A DNA stretch of 64,000 nucleotides from Flavobacterium sp. NG2 (GTDB lineage: Bacteria > Bacteroidota > Bacteroidia > Flavobacteriales > Flavobacteriaceae), in the NCBI RefSeq assembly GCF_034119845.1, contig NZ_CP139420.1, positions 2,854,001-2,918,000 of the forward strand, written 5' to 3'. Shown one piece after another: positions 9,749-18,363 of this stretch. Position 1 is the stretch's first letter. Each line of letters begins with the position of its first letter. The notes beneath the pieces were generated by a model. The model was not told the DNA's origin. It saw nothing but the letters and a program-made list of their open reading frames with translations, and did no database searches. Made by a program: the position numbers and the translations under genes.

Positions 9749-12577
9749 TTAAAACCATTTTCTGTTGAATAAATTCATGACAATTTTTGGAGATAAAGTA
9801 ATCACAAATCGTATTTTTTCATTGTATTTGTTTTGACCTATTTCCCAACCATTTGAAGAATAGACTGGAAGATATACTTCGAAATAATCAGTTACTAAAT
9901 TTAATCGAATTCCGCTATCAAATAAAAATCGGTCGTTATGGTATTTGTTTTTTAAATAGCCAACATCTCCATAAAGTTCAATCCAATTCCAGATATTGTA
10001 TCCTCCATTCAAAGTGGTCATCCATTGGTTAGCATAAGGTGTTTTTAACTTGGATTTAAAACCACCATCAGCAATGATAAGTTGTTGGCTAAAGAAACCT
10101 GTTTCTTCTGACCTTCCATAATAGTTATAATCAAATAAATAATCGGTTGGTTTATCTAGTGCAAAACTAAAAAAGTCAGTATTGGTTTGATTGTGTATAA
10201 AACTTCCAGCAAATAAACGAAGGTTAATTTGGTGGTTGTTTTCAAATAGTTTTCGATAAGATATTTCAGTTATAGCCTTGCTGAATTTATTTGAAATTTG
10301 AATTTCCGACATAAAACTAAAATGATTGGTAACCTCAGTTTTTGTATTGTAATATCTGGCATTGAAAACAGAATAATTCTCTAAAAAATCACTTGGAATA
10401 ATTTTACTTTCTTCTCTGTTTACAATCACTTGGCGTATGTAAATTAGTTCTTTTCGGTTATCTCTAAAATCATTTTCACGAAAACGTATTTGTACATTTG
10501 GATTTAATTTTAAATATGTGGCATCAGGAGCAAAATGAAAATAAGAACCAGAAATAGCATAGCGTACGTTAAAAAGATTGCTTTCTCTATAGTTTTGATT
10601 AACGACTAATGAGCCTGAGCCGGAAAAGGTATTTGCACCTATGGAATAAGCAGGCGTTAGGTCGAATGTAAAAGGCTTGTCAAGAATTGTTTTGTTATGA
10701 AATCTAATGCCCGGAATAAAACCATCATATAAATTATAGTCTAAAGTGGGTACATATAAAACTTGATTGTAGTAAGGGTCTTCTAAATCTTTCATGAAAA
10801 CAAATTTCACTGGACGATTGTTTGGGAAAAATCCTTTTAATGATTTCCAGTTGTTTCTTAAATTATATTCTGGAACTTCGTTTTTATAATTCAATACTAT
10901 TTTGTCTGCATTATTGCGTTCGATAGTGTATAAACTATCGTTGTTTTTAGGTTCTAGCCATTTTTTTAAAACAATTTCTCCATTTTTTACACCATAAACG
11001 GGAACAGGTACAATTACTCCTGTTTTGTTTTTTAGACTAAAAGAAATACTGTCATTGGTTTTTGATACAGATGCGAACTTATAATCAATTGCTTTTCTAG
11101 AGTTTATAATGGTTTTGAAAAACCAATCAATATCTTTGGTTGAATTTTTCTTTAAAATGGTTTCAAAATCATTATTTTCAACTTCAAGACCTTGTTTTGA
11201 GGAATATAATTCTCTAATGCTATTGGTAACAACTTGATTCTCCAAGTAATTATCTAGAAAACGCAAACTCAATCCAGCGCGATATTTACTAGCGATTTGT
11301 TCATTGAATTTGATTAACTCATTTTTAGGCATGCTTAATGGTTGGTCTAGGTTTTTTCTGGCCATCAACATATAAAAATAGCTATACTGTTCGTTAAAAT
11401 CTAAATTGGTTAAGTTGAAACTTTTTAATAATTTAAAAGTTGAAGCGCTTCCCATCATTTTACTATTGGGATGATTGATGTTAATGTACTTCATCATGGC
11501 ATACACCTGAATGGCATCATGAATCCATGCTTGTTTTCTTTGGTCCAAAGCCAAGCTGTTTTTTAGAAAAGCATTTAAATAGGTTTTCAAAAACTTAATT
11601 TCATACACAAAAGTGTCTGAGAATGGACTAATAAATGAAGGTAATTGATTGAGACCGTAAAAAGGATTTCGTTCATAATCTGTTTCAGAAATTACAATTT
11701 TTTCAAAGGGATATTTGCCAATTAAATCGGTAGTATATTTCACAATGCAATCAATTATAATGGCTTTTTGTACAGAAGATAATTTAGTGTCTTTTAGATT
11801 AGTTATAACATTTACCTCCTCGTATGGAAAGTTTTCAAATGTAGAAGTTGGTTCCAAAATAAGACTAAAGTCCATTCTGTTTTTACCAGAAAGTTGATAT
11901 ATAGAAAATGTGTTCGTCTGTGTCGAAATTGAACTGTTTAAGTCGGTGGTCAGAGCATAGTTTATCGGTATTTTTAATTCGATGTCAAAATCAGAAATTG
12001 CATTGACAATATCATCTAAATTTTCATTGTTGTATGTAATGAATTTATGGTTTTTGTATCGAGCAGGGGTAAGGAACCAGTTTTTTAGATTCATTCCATC
12101 AAGATCCGTGTATCCAAACTTTGTAAAGCGATCGCTAGGTACTTTTACTATATAAGTCAGTAAAAGTGTCGTTTTTTCGTTTGGAGCCAGTTTTTCTCTT
12201 AGTTTAACACTGATAACATCGGGAGTGTTCGTACTGCGATGCCAAGAAAGAAACAGTTTGTTCTCGTCAATAATAGTGATGTTTTGGGTACTGCCTCGCT
12301 CTTCTTCTTTGGCTAGATGAAATCCTCTGTAAAATTCGTCCGAAAAACGTTTAGCAAGTGGCGAATTTACATTTGAATAAGCGTTATTCCAATCATTCAA
12401 AACAATAGTGCTAAGGGTATCGTTTGATTGGTTGTGAAAACTAATTTTTTGATGAATATTTAAAATTTTTTCATCAATATTTACTTCAACTGACAATTGA
12501 GATTGATGTTGGCTATATTGTTTCATTGACACAAATAAAACAACTAATGTCAGTAGTATTTTGGAGGTTAATTTCAA
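9749..12577 (-). CDS. Secreted M1-aminopeptidase-like protein with outer-membrane C-terminal region; catalytic site degenerate
   Basis: A 942-residue exported protein with an N-terminal signal sequence (residues 1-22). Residues about 25-210 resemble the beta-sandwich N-domain of M1 peptidases and residues about 260-500 the gluzincin domain. The zinc motif HExxH is not seen: the expected stretch reads YEIKFLKTYL, and the normal second-Glu segment (WLNEGFA) is WIHDAIQVY from Trp351. No zinc-dependent cleavage is therefore expected. Residues about 600-942 are rich in alternating beta strands, and the protein ends in an aromatic residue (NRKWF), as outer-membrane barrels often do. It is a single gene, and its function is unknown. 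A barrel-anchored, pseudo-peptidase surface protein is the best reading. Confidence 0.7.
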   Translation of the reverse strand: MKLTSKILLTLVVLFVSMKQYSQHQSQLSVEVNIDEKILNIHQKISFHNQSNDTLSTIVLNDWNNAYSNVNSPLAKRFSDEFYRGFHLAKEEERGSTQNITIIDENKLFLSWHRSTNTPDVISVKLREKLAPNEKTTLLLTYIVKVPSDRFTKFGYTDLDGMNLKNWFLTPARYKNHKFITYNNENLDDIVNAISDFDIELKIPINYALTTDLNSSISTQTNTFSIYQLSGKNRMDFSLILEPTSTFENFPYEEVNVITNLKDTKLSSVQKAIIIDCIVKYTTDLIGKYPFEKIVISETDYERNPFYGLNQLPSFISPFSDTFVYEIKFLKTYLNAFLKNSLALDQRKQAWIHDAIQVYAMMKYININHPNSKMMGSASTFKLLKSFNLTNLDFNEQYSYFYMLMARKNLDQPLSMPKNELIKFNEQIASKYRAGLSLRFLDNYLENQVVTNSIRELYSSKQGLEVENNDFETILKKNSTKDIDWFFKTIINSRKAIDYKFASVSKTNDSISFSLKNKTGVIVPVPVYGVKNGEIVLKKWLEPKNNDSLYTIERNNADKIVLNYKNEVPEYNLRNNWKSLKGFFPNNRPVKFVFMKDLEDPYYNQVLYVPTLDYNLYDGFIPGIRFHNKTILDKPFTFDLTPAYSIGANTFSGSGSLVVNQNYRESNLFNVRYAISGSYFHFAPDATYLKLNPNVQIRFRENDFRDNRKELIYIRQVIVNREESKIIPSDFLENYSVFNARYYNTKTEVTNHFSFMSEIQISNKFSKAITEISYRKLFENNHQINLRLFAGSFIHNQTNTDFFSFALDKPTDYLFDYNYYGRSEETGFFSQQLIIADGGFKSKLKTPYANQWMTTLNGGYNIWNWIELYGDVGYLKNKYHNDRFLFDSGIRLNLVTDYFEVYLPVYSSNGWEIGQNKYNEKIRFVITLSPKIVMNLFNRKWF

Positions 12578-12670
12578 TTTGGGGTAAATTTATTTCACTA
12601 ATTTACATTAAAAAAAACAAACTATCATAGGGCTTTGCAGTGAATAAAATTAATTTATTGAAATAGGATA

Positions 12671-12706
12671 AAAAAAAAACGTCTTGATTGCTCAAGACGT
12701 TTTTTA
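12671..12706 (-). terminator. Terminator of the OmpA-like lipoprotein gene
   Basis: AACGTCTTGA and TCAAGACGTT pair around a TTGC loop, with T runs in both directions. The following gene on this strand lies further left, so it separates the two units. Confidence 0.85.
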
Positions 12707-12728
12707 TAATTGAATAACAACTTACAAA

Positions 12729-13562
12729 TTATTGTTTTTGTTTTTTCATTTCTTTTTCGATCATGTCGTAGAATTGATCAATTTTTGGTAATACAATGAT
12801 ACGAGTTCTACGGTTACGAGCTCTGTTTTCAGCAGAATCGTTAGAAACTAAAGGAACATAAGAGCTTCTACCTGCAGCAACTAATTGCTCTGGTTTAACA
12901 CCTAATTGGTTTGTTAAAACTCGGATGATAGATGTAGAACGTTTCACACTTAAATCCCAGTTGTCTAACAGTACTCCGTTTCCTAGGTAAGGAACGTTAT
13001 CTGTATGTCCTTCAACCATACATTCGAAGTCTGGTTTGTCGTTTACAACTTTTGCAACTTTCGCTAATACACTTTTTGCTTGTGATGTTACATCATAGCT
13101 ACCGCTTTTGAATAATAATTTATCAGCAATTGAAATGTAAACCACTCCTTTTTCAACATTGATTTCAATGTCTGGATCTGAAATCCCAACAGAACTTTTT
13201 AAACTAGATACTAAGGCAAGTGTAACACTGTCTTTTCTAGTTAAGGCGTCTTGTAATCTTGTGATTTTTAAATCTTTCTCTTTTAAGCTTTCTAAAGATT
13301 TCTCTAAGTTTTCAGCTCCTTTTGAAGTTAACATTGTTAAGTTCTTAGAAGTTGTAATTAAAGTTTCATTATGTTCTTTTAAACCAGCTACTGAGGCTGC
13401 AAGACCTGCTTTTTCTTCTAAGCAAGAATTTAGTTTTACAGTACAAGAGTTTAATAAATCTTGAGTTTCTTTGTTTCTAGCTTCTAGTTCGTTGTATTTC
13501 TTTTTAGAAACGCATGAAGCAAATAAAGTTAATACTGATAAGGCAATTACGATTTTTTTCAT
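12729..13562 (-). CDS. OmpA-family peptidoglycan-binding lipoprotein
   Basis: A 277-residue lipoprotein. The signal peptide ends in the lipobox LFASC (Cys17). Residues about 20-120 form a predicted coiled coil rich in Lys, Glu and Leu. Residues about 130-260 are an OmpA/MotB domain with the peptidoglycan-binding segments VEGHTDNVPY, LSVKRSTSIIRVL and NRARNRRTRI. It should sit in the outer membrane facing the periplasm and tie the envelope to the cell wall. The coiled-coil linker plus OmpA domain is the layout of many Flavobacteriia OmpA lipoproteins. A CAAATTTA stretch (TAAATTTG on this strand) at 13588-13595 is a likely -7 box. Confidence 0.9.
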   Translation of the reverse strand: MKKIVIALSVLTLFASCVSKKKYNELEARNKETQDLLNSCTVKLNSCLEEKAGLAASVAGLKEHNETLITTSKNLTMLTSKGAENLEKSLESLKEKDLKITRLQDALTRKDSVTLALVSSLKSSVGISDPDIEINVEKGVVYISIADKLLFKSGSYDVTSQAKSVLAKVAKVVNDKPDFECMVEGHTDNVPYLGNGVLLDNWDLSVKRSTSIIRVLTNQLGVKPEQLVAAGRSSYVPLVSNDSAENRARNRRTRIIVLPKIDQFYDMIEKEMKKQKQ

Positions 13563-13636
13563 AAATTCATTAATTAGGTTCGGTGTACAAATTTAGTTTT
13601 TAATGTTTATAATATACTTATAAAATACTGTTAATT

Positions 13637-14623
13637 TTAGTTAACAAATACCTTGCCATTATTAACATAGTACTGGTAGATAATACTAGGGCTATGGTAG
13701 TATTTTGGGGATTGATTTGTGTTTCTTTTTTTGTAAGTATTTGGTATTGAGTTGTAAAAAGAAAAATGAGCTTTTAAAATTGCTGTAAAATGAGACCATT
13801 TTCCTTTTGAAATAAATTGCAATCCAGCAATTCCGTCTAATATTAAACGACAAAATAAAATGGGAATCAACCATTTTCCAGGTAAATTTTTGACTAACAT
13901 CGATAGTGAATTTCGGAAATTAAGGTAAGTTTTTTTGGGATTACCTTGTTCTAAAGTTGCACCTCCTACATGATAAACGACAGTATTGGGATTGTACTTA
14001 ATAGTATGTCCTTTATTTATGATACGCCAACATAAGTCAATTTCTTCCTGATGAGCGAAAAAATCATCGTCAAAACCTTTTAGTTCTTTATAAATTGCTG
14101 TTCGTATAAAAAAACAAGCGCCTGATGCCCAAAAGATCTCTCTTTCATCATTGTATTGACCATTATCTTTTTCGATAGTGTCAAAAATACGTCCACGGCA
14201 ATAGGGATAGCCAAATTTATCGATGAATCCACCAGCAGCTCCAGCATATTCAAAATAGGCTTTGTTTTTGAAATCCAATATTTTAGGTTGAATTACGGCT
14301 GTTTGAGGTTCGTTTTCGAAGGTTTTAATAATGGGTTGTAACCAATTTTGAGTTACTTCAATATCTGAATTTACAAGTGCATAAACATCTGCTTCAATAT
14401 GCTGTAAGGCTTCATTGTAGCCTTTGGCAAAGCCGAAATTCCCTTTGTTTTGGACAATTAGAACAGTTGGAAAATTACTTTTTATAAAAGTAATAGAATC
14501 ATCAGTCGACGCATTGTCTGCGACATATACTGTTGCTTCAGGAGAAAATTCAACTACCGAAGGTAAAAATTGTTTTAATAAAGATTGTCCATTCCAATTG
14601 AGGATAACGACTGCTATTTTCAT
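13637..14623 (-). CDS. Family 2 glycosyltransferase
   Basis: A 328-residue GT2 enzyme of the rhamnosyltransferase-like type, transferring a sugar from a nucleotide donor, probably to a cell-surface glycan. The N-terminus reads VVILNWNG, then VADNASTDDS, then NKGNFGFAKGYNEAL. The metal-binding DxD-like element is VNSDIEV, and the acceptor region is FFAHQEEIDLCWR. A hydrophobic stretch near residue 255 may associate with the membrane. The gene lies only 4 bases after the HsdR-N-like gene, so the two are likely cotranscribed. Donor and acceptor cannot be told from the sequence. Confidence 0.88.
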   Translation of the reverse strand: MKIAVVILNWNGQSLLKQFLPSVVEFSPEATVYVADNASTDDSITFIKSNFPTVLIVQNKGNFGFAKGYNEALQHIEADVYALVNSDIEVTQNWLQPIIKTFENEPQTAVIQPKILDFKNKAYFEYAGAAGGFIDKFGYPYCRGRIFDTIEKDNGQYNDEREIFWASGACFFIRTAIYKELKGFDDDFFAHQEEIDLCWRIINKGHTIKYNPNTVVYHVGGATLEQGNPKKTYLNFRNSLSMLVKNLPGKWLIPILFCRLILDGIAGLQFISKGKWSHFTAILKAHFSFYNSIPNTYKKRNTNQSPKYYHSPSIIYQYYVNNGKVFVN

Positions 14624-14627
14624 TTAA

Positions 14628-15074
14628 TTAGTTGTTGTATTGTGGTAAATCAGGAAGAAAATGATATTTTTCATTCTCATAATCCATTTGGCAAAAGTAA
14701 TGATTCAATCCATTACTTACCATCAAAAGCGTGGCATTCATGGTCATATTGTAACGAGCTATTTGGTCAAATGTAGCTTGTGCAATTTTGACTTCAGGAG
14801 CTTTGCATTCTACTAATATATGTATACTACCATCTGAATTAAAAACAACAACATCATATCTCTTATTTAGTCCGTTGACTTTGAGAAGTTTTTCGACGTT
14901 GATTAGTGATTTTGGAATCTTTTTTTCTTCCAATAAAAAACGAACTACATGTTGACGCACCCATTCTTCTGGAGTAAGAATGATGAATTTTTTCCGTATT
15001 TCATCAAAGATAGACACTTTATTTTCGCTATTTTTGAATCGAAAAGAGTAAGAAGGAAAATTGAGTTTTTGCAT
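14628..15074 (-). CDS. Stand-alone HsdR N-terminal-like nuclease-fold protein
   Basis: A 148-residue protein resembling the type I restriction enzyme R N-terminal domain (HSDR_N_2 family). The probable PD-(D/E)xK core is seen as YDVVVFNSDG followed by LVECKAP, then QIARYNMTM. It has no helicase motor and is nowhere near the hsd genes of this window. Its position beside holA, on the opposite strand, is seen in other Flavobacteriia as far as I recall. Its role is unknown; the active-site residues look present, so nuclease activity is possible. It probably shares a transcript with the GT2 gene. Confidence 0.75.
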   Translation of the reverse strand: MQKLNFPSYSFRFKNSENKVSIFDEIRKKFIILTPEEWVRQHVVRFLLEEKKIPKSLINVEKLLKVNGLNKRYDVVVFNSDGSIHILVECKAPEVKIAQATFDQIARYNMTMNATLLMVSNGLNHYFCQMDYENEKYHFLPDLPQYNN

Positions 15075-15147
15075 AGGGCAAAAATAGTTATTTAGTTTAT
15101 AGTTTTGCTAATAATCAATAAAGTCTAACTGAATAAAAAGAGTTAAA

Positions 15148-15305
15148 CACAAATTTCACAGATTTTCACAAATTAAGGAAGTCGTAAAATTAAATTACAC
15201 TAATTTAATCTGCCTAAGGCATATTAGTGAAATTTTCGCATCGAATGTTTCGTGTAAATTTGTGAAATTCGTGTGAAAAAACATTAAATCTGTGTAAGTT
15301 TTCCA
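15148..15305. repeat. Imperfect long palindrome of the CACAGATT/CACAAATT family
   Basis: The left arm (ACACAAATTTCACAGATTTT) and the right arm (around GTGTAAATTTGTGAAATTCG) are imperfect reverse complements. Related motifs recur at 36165-36235, 46125-46470, 53948-54082 and 55740-55775, always between genes. Confidence 0.6.
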
Positions 15306-15308
15306 AAA

Positions 15309-15343
15309 CTTGAAACCTGAAACTTGAAACTTGAAACCTGATA
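15309..15343. repeat. Heptanucleotide tandem repeat C(T/C)TGAAA
   Basis: Four exact or near-exact heptads (CTTGAAA, CCTGAAA, CTTGAAA, CTTGAAA) and a fifth, degenerate one end eight bases before the holA ATG. The repeat creates an in-frame TTG at 15331, which is not taken as the start. Confidence 0.8.
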
Positions 15344-15351
15344 TAGAAAAA

Positions 15352-16356
15352 ATGGACGAAGTAGTAAAAATTGTAAACGATATAAAGGCTGGAAATATAA
15401 AACCTATTTATTTTTTGATGGGAGAAGAGTCCTATTATATTGATAAATTATCGGATTTTATTGAAGATACTATTTTGACCGAAGAGGAAAAAGGATTCAA
15501 TCAAACAGTTTTATATGGACGTGATGTAACGATTGAAGATATTGTATCGACTGCGAAGCGTTATCCAATGATGGCGGAGCGCCAAGTAGTAATTGTAAAA
15601 GAAGCACAAGAATTAAGCAGAACTATTGAGAAATTAGAATCCTATGCCGAAAATCCTATGCCTACCACGGTTTTAGTGATGGCTTACAAATACAAAACAT
15701 TAGACAAACGTAAAAAAGTCACCAAAACATTGGCTAAAAATGGTTTGGTTTACGAAAGTAAAAAGCTATATGAAAATCAAGTAGGAGACTGGATTAAACG
15801 CGTTCTAGCTGGGAAAAAATACAATATCGAACCCAAAGCTACTGCCATGTTGGTGGAGTTTTTGGGTACTGATTTGAGTAAAATAAACAACGAACTCGAA
15901 AAATTACAGCTTATTTTACCTAAGGGAAGTACGATAACGGCTCATGATATTGAAGAAAATATAGGTTTTAGTAAAGATTTTAATGTATTTGAATTACGTA
16001 AAGCGATTGGCGAACGTAACCAACTAAAAGCGTATACTATTGCTGAAAATTTTGCTCACAACCCTAAAGACAATCCTATGGTTATGACTACGGGTCTCGT
16101 TTTTGGTTTTTTTGTACAATTATTAAAATACCATGGACTGAAAGATAAAAACCCGAAAACGGCTGCAGGGGTGATTGGTGTAAATCCCTATTTCATGAAA
16201 GAATATGATGTAGCGATCAAAAATTACCCTATGCGAAAAGTGAGTCAAATAGTGGCTTCTTTGCGTGAAATTGATGTAAAAAGTAAAGGAGTAGGTGCTA
16301 ATGCACTATCAAATGCCGATTTATTAAAAGAAATGCTGTTTCATATTTTTAATTAA
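15352..16356 (+). CDS. holA: DNA polymerase III subunit delta
   Basis: The clamp-loader delta subunit, a member of the DnaX-complex AAA+ family without ATPase motifs, which opens the beta sliding clamp. From the ATG at 15352 (MDEVVKIVNDIKAG) it is 334 residues, the normal size. Typical features are the N-terminal IYFLMGEESYYIDKL, the hydrophobic PTTVLVMAYKYKTLDKRKK region, and the C-terminal collar helices ending EMLFHIFN. An upstream in-frame TTG lies inside the heptad repeat and is unlikely to be used. A small membrane-protein gene follows after 40 bases and may share the transcript. Confidence 0.9.
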   Translation: MDEVVKIVNDIKAGNIKPIYFLMGEESYYIDKLSDFIEDTILTEEEKGFNQTVLYGRDVTIEDIVSTAKRYPMMAERQVVIVKEAQELSRTIEKLESYAENPMPTTVLVMAYKYKTLDKRKKVTKTLAKNGLVYESKKLYENQVGDWIKRVLAGKKYNIEPKATAMLVEFLGTDLSKINNELEKLQLILPKGSTITAHDIEENIGFSKDFNVFELRKAIGERNQLKAYTIAENFAHNPKDNPMVMTTGLVFGFFVQLLKYHGLKDKNPKTAAGVIGVNPYFMKEYDVAIKNYPMRKVSQIVASLREIDVKSKGVGANALSNADLLKEMLFHIFN

Positions 16357-16396
16357 CATTAAAAATTATCGATATTTGCTTTTAAAACACCACACT

Positions 16397-16579
16397 ATGG
16401 CAATGAATAAAAACACAATTTTAGGCTGGGCAACTTTTATCATGTTACTCATGGGATTCTTATTGATAGGCTTAGGTGCTTTTAGATATGATGATGTAGC
16501 AGGTTGGGGATTTGCAGCTGTTGGAGTAGGATTCTTAGCAATATCTTGGGTGTTTAATTCATTGAAAGGACGCGTATAA
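16397..16579 (+). CDS. Small two-helix membrane protein
   Basis: A 60-residue protein beginning MAMNKNTILGW, with two hydrophobic helices (residues about 8-27 and 35-53) joined by a short polar turn, FRYDDVAG. I believe similar proteins occur widely in Flavobacteriia under a CAL67264-type family name, but no function is known. The start was placed at 16397; 16403 is equally possible. A strong terminator follows, ending the holA unit. Confidence 0.7.
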   Translation: MAMNKNTILGWATFIMLLMGFLLIGLGAFRYDDVAGWGFAAVGVGFLAISWVFNSLKGRV

Positions 16580-16601
16580 AAAACTGCTAATATGTTATAA
16601 G

Positions 16602-16637
16602 CGACGATAACTATCTGTAGTTATCGTCGTTTTTTTA
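16602..16637 (+). terminator. Terminator after the holA unit
   Basis: A perfect 12-bp stem, CGACGATAACTA (16602-16613) with TAGTTATCGTCG (16618-16629), has a TCTG loop and is followed by a T run. Confidence 0.95.
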
Positions 16638-16811
16638 TGCTTTATATTTTTTGTTTTTTTGAGGGCTTAGGTAGTCTGTTAACTTAAAACTAACTTCTTA
16701 ATGGTTTGGTTAACTATTGCTAACGTAAAGGTCATTATTTGAATAATATTAGGTAACCTCTACACGACTTTTTGAATATAGTTTTGTCAAAAAATATTAA
16801 AACGATAAAAC

Positions 16812-18290
16812 ATGAAACTTAATTATTTAAAAAGAGTAGGAGCGTTATCCGTATTAGGGTTAGCCGCATTTAGTTGTCAAAATGATGATGACAATTCAAC
16901 AGCTGTAAATTCTGAAATTGACTTTAACTACACTTCTTCTGTACCAGCATTAGTGGTTGCTAAAGAAGGTTTTGAGAATTTAAAAATCACATCTTTGATA
17001 AGCAGTTCAGATGTATTACCAGGTTCTCCGAGTTTTATTTATGGAGCGCAACCTGATGGGGCAGGATTCATGAAAGACGCTAATGGCGATGGTTACATGA
17101 TGATTACCAATCATGAAATATTGAAATCAGTTTCGAGAGTTTATTTTGATAAGACTTTGAAGCCTATAAAAGGAGAGTATATTGTTGATGGAATTGGAGG
17201 AATGACAAGGTTGTGCTCTGCAACTTTAGCAACACCTACAATTCACGGATTTGGACCAATGTTTTTGACTGCTGGAGAAAGTGGTGAAGAAAGTATGGTT
17301 CACGGAATTGATCCTTTTAGCTTAACTGCTGATAAAAGTAGAACGGACAGAGTATTGCCGGCTTTAGGAAAAGCTAGTATGGAAAATGCGGTTCCGCTAC
17401 CTAAAGGTGCATATGCAGGTAAAACAGTTATTCTTATTGGTGAAGATCAATCGTATTCAACTTCACACATTAGTGCAGGTCAGGTTATTATGTATGTAAG
17501 TAATACTGTTGGTGATCTTACTAACGGTAAACTATATGCTTTAAAAAGAAATGACGGTGTACAAGTTGAAACGACTATGAATGTTGGAACTTCATTTGAT
17601 GTTTCTTTTGTGGAAATACCAAATGCTAAAAACTTAACTGGTGCTGAAATCAATACGACTGTAAACAATTTAGGTGCTATCCGTTTCTCAAGAGTAGAAG
17701 ATGTTGATTACAGAAAAGGTTCTGCAAAAAATAATCGCGAAATTTACTTTACGGCAACAGGTCAATCTTCAAACAACAATCCAGTAACAGGATATACTAT
17801 GTGGGGAAGAGTTTATAAATTAGTTTTAAATGACACAAACCCACTATTAGGTAAATTAGAATTAGTAGTTGAGGGAGATTCAACTCCAGGGACTGGAATC
17901 ATTAATCCAGACAACATTTGTGTAACCGAAAACTATGTGTATATCCAGGAAGATGGAGACTCTTATTATGCTGATGCTAAGCACGATTCTTATATCTGGC
18001 AGTACAATATTGCAACCAAAGTAAACAAACCATGGATGACAATGAATCACAAACGTGATGATGCTATTTGGAATGCTGCATACAATCAAGCAGGTGTGAC
18101 AAAATTTGGAAGTTGGGAATATGGTGCTATGGAAGATATTTCAGATGTAATTGGAGTTCCAAATACGTTTATCTTAAATATTCACCCTCACACATGGCAA
18201 AAAGATGCTTTCAAAAATGCTGATGGAAGTGGTGTAAACACGAATAAAGAAGGTGGACAAACCGTAATAATAAGAAATGTTCAAAAGTAA
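16812..18290 (+). CDS. PhoX-like (DUF839) lipoprotein
   Basis: A 492-residue lipoprotein with a signal peptide ending at the lipobox LAAFSC (Cys22). The body resembles PhoX-type beta-propeller phosphatases. There is an N-terminal MMITNHE where PhoX has a His/Glu pair, then FSRVEDVDY, a YKLVLND strand, NPDNICV and EDGDSYYA, then a C-terminal NIHPHTW. PhoX enzymes hold calcium and iron, and whether every ligand is present here was not verified. It is followed directly by a di-haem peroxidase gene, so a shared envelope role is likely. A TAGTTTTG box at 16779-16786 may be the -7 element. Confidence 0.72.
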   Translation: MKLNYLKRVGALSVLGLAAFSCQNDDDNSTAVNSEIDFNYTSSVPALVVAKEGFENLKITSLISSSDVLPGSPSFIYGAQPDGAGFMKDANGDGYMMITNHEILKSVSRVYFDKTLKPIKGEYIVDGIGGMTRLCSATLATPTIHGFGPMFLTAGESGEESMVHGIDPFSLTADKSRTDRVLPALGKASMENAVPLPKGAYAGKTVILIGEDQSYSTSHISAGQVIMYVSNTVGDLTNGKLYALKRNDGVQVETTMNVGTSFDVSFVEIPNAKNLTGAEINTTVNNLGAIRFSRVEDVDYRKGSAKNNREIYFTATGQSSNNNPVTGYTMWGRVYKLVLNDTNPLLGKLELVVEGDSTPGTGIINPDNICVTENYVYIQEDGDSYYADAKHDSYIWQYNIATKVNKPWMTMNHKRDDAIWNAAYNQAGVTKFGSWEYGAMEDISDVIGVPNTFILNIHPHTWQKDAFKNADGSGVNTNKEGGQTVIIRNVQK

Positions 18291-18313
18291 TTTTTGAAAT
18301 TAATTTAATGAAG

Positions 18314-18346
18314 AACAGCCCTATTTATAGGGTTGTTTTTTTGTTT
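18314..18346 (+). terminator. Hairpin with T run between the PhoX-like and peroxidase genes
   Basis: AACAGCCCTA and TAGGGTTGTT pair around TTTA with a long T-rich tail. It lies just before the peroxidase ATG, so it may reduce rather than block transcription of the second gene. Confidence 0.7.
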
Positions 18347-18363
18347 TTATTATCCTAAATATT

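Noticed and set aside
14628..15074. The HsdR-N-like gene as part of the restriction system
   Set aside because: It is 23 kb from hsdR, next to holA, without motor or partner genes.
15331..15351. A TTG start for holA
   Set aside because: It is made by the heptad repeat; the ATG at 15352 fits the family.
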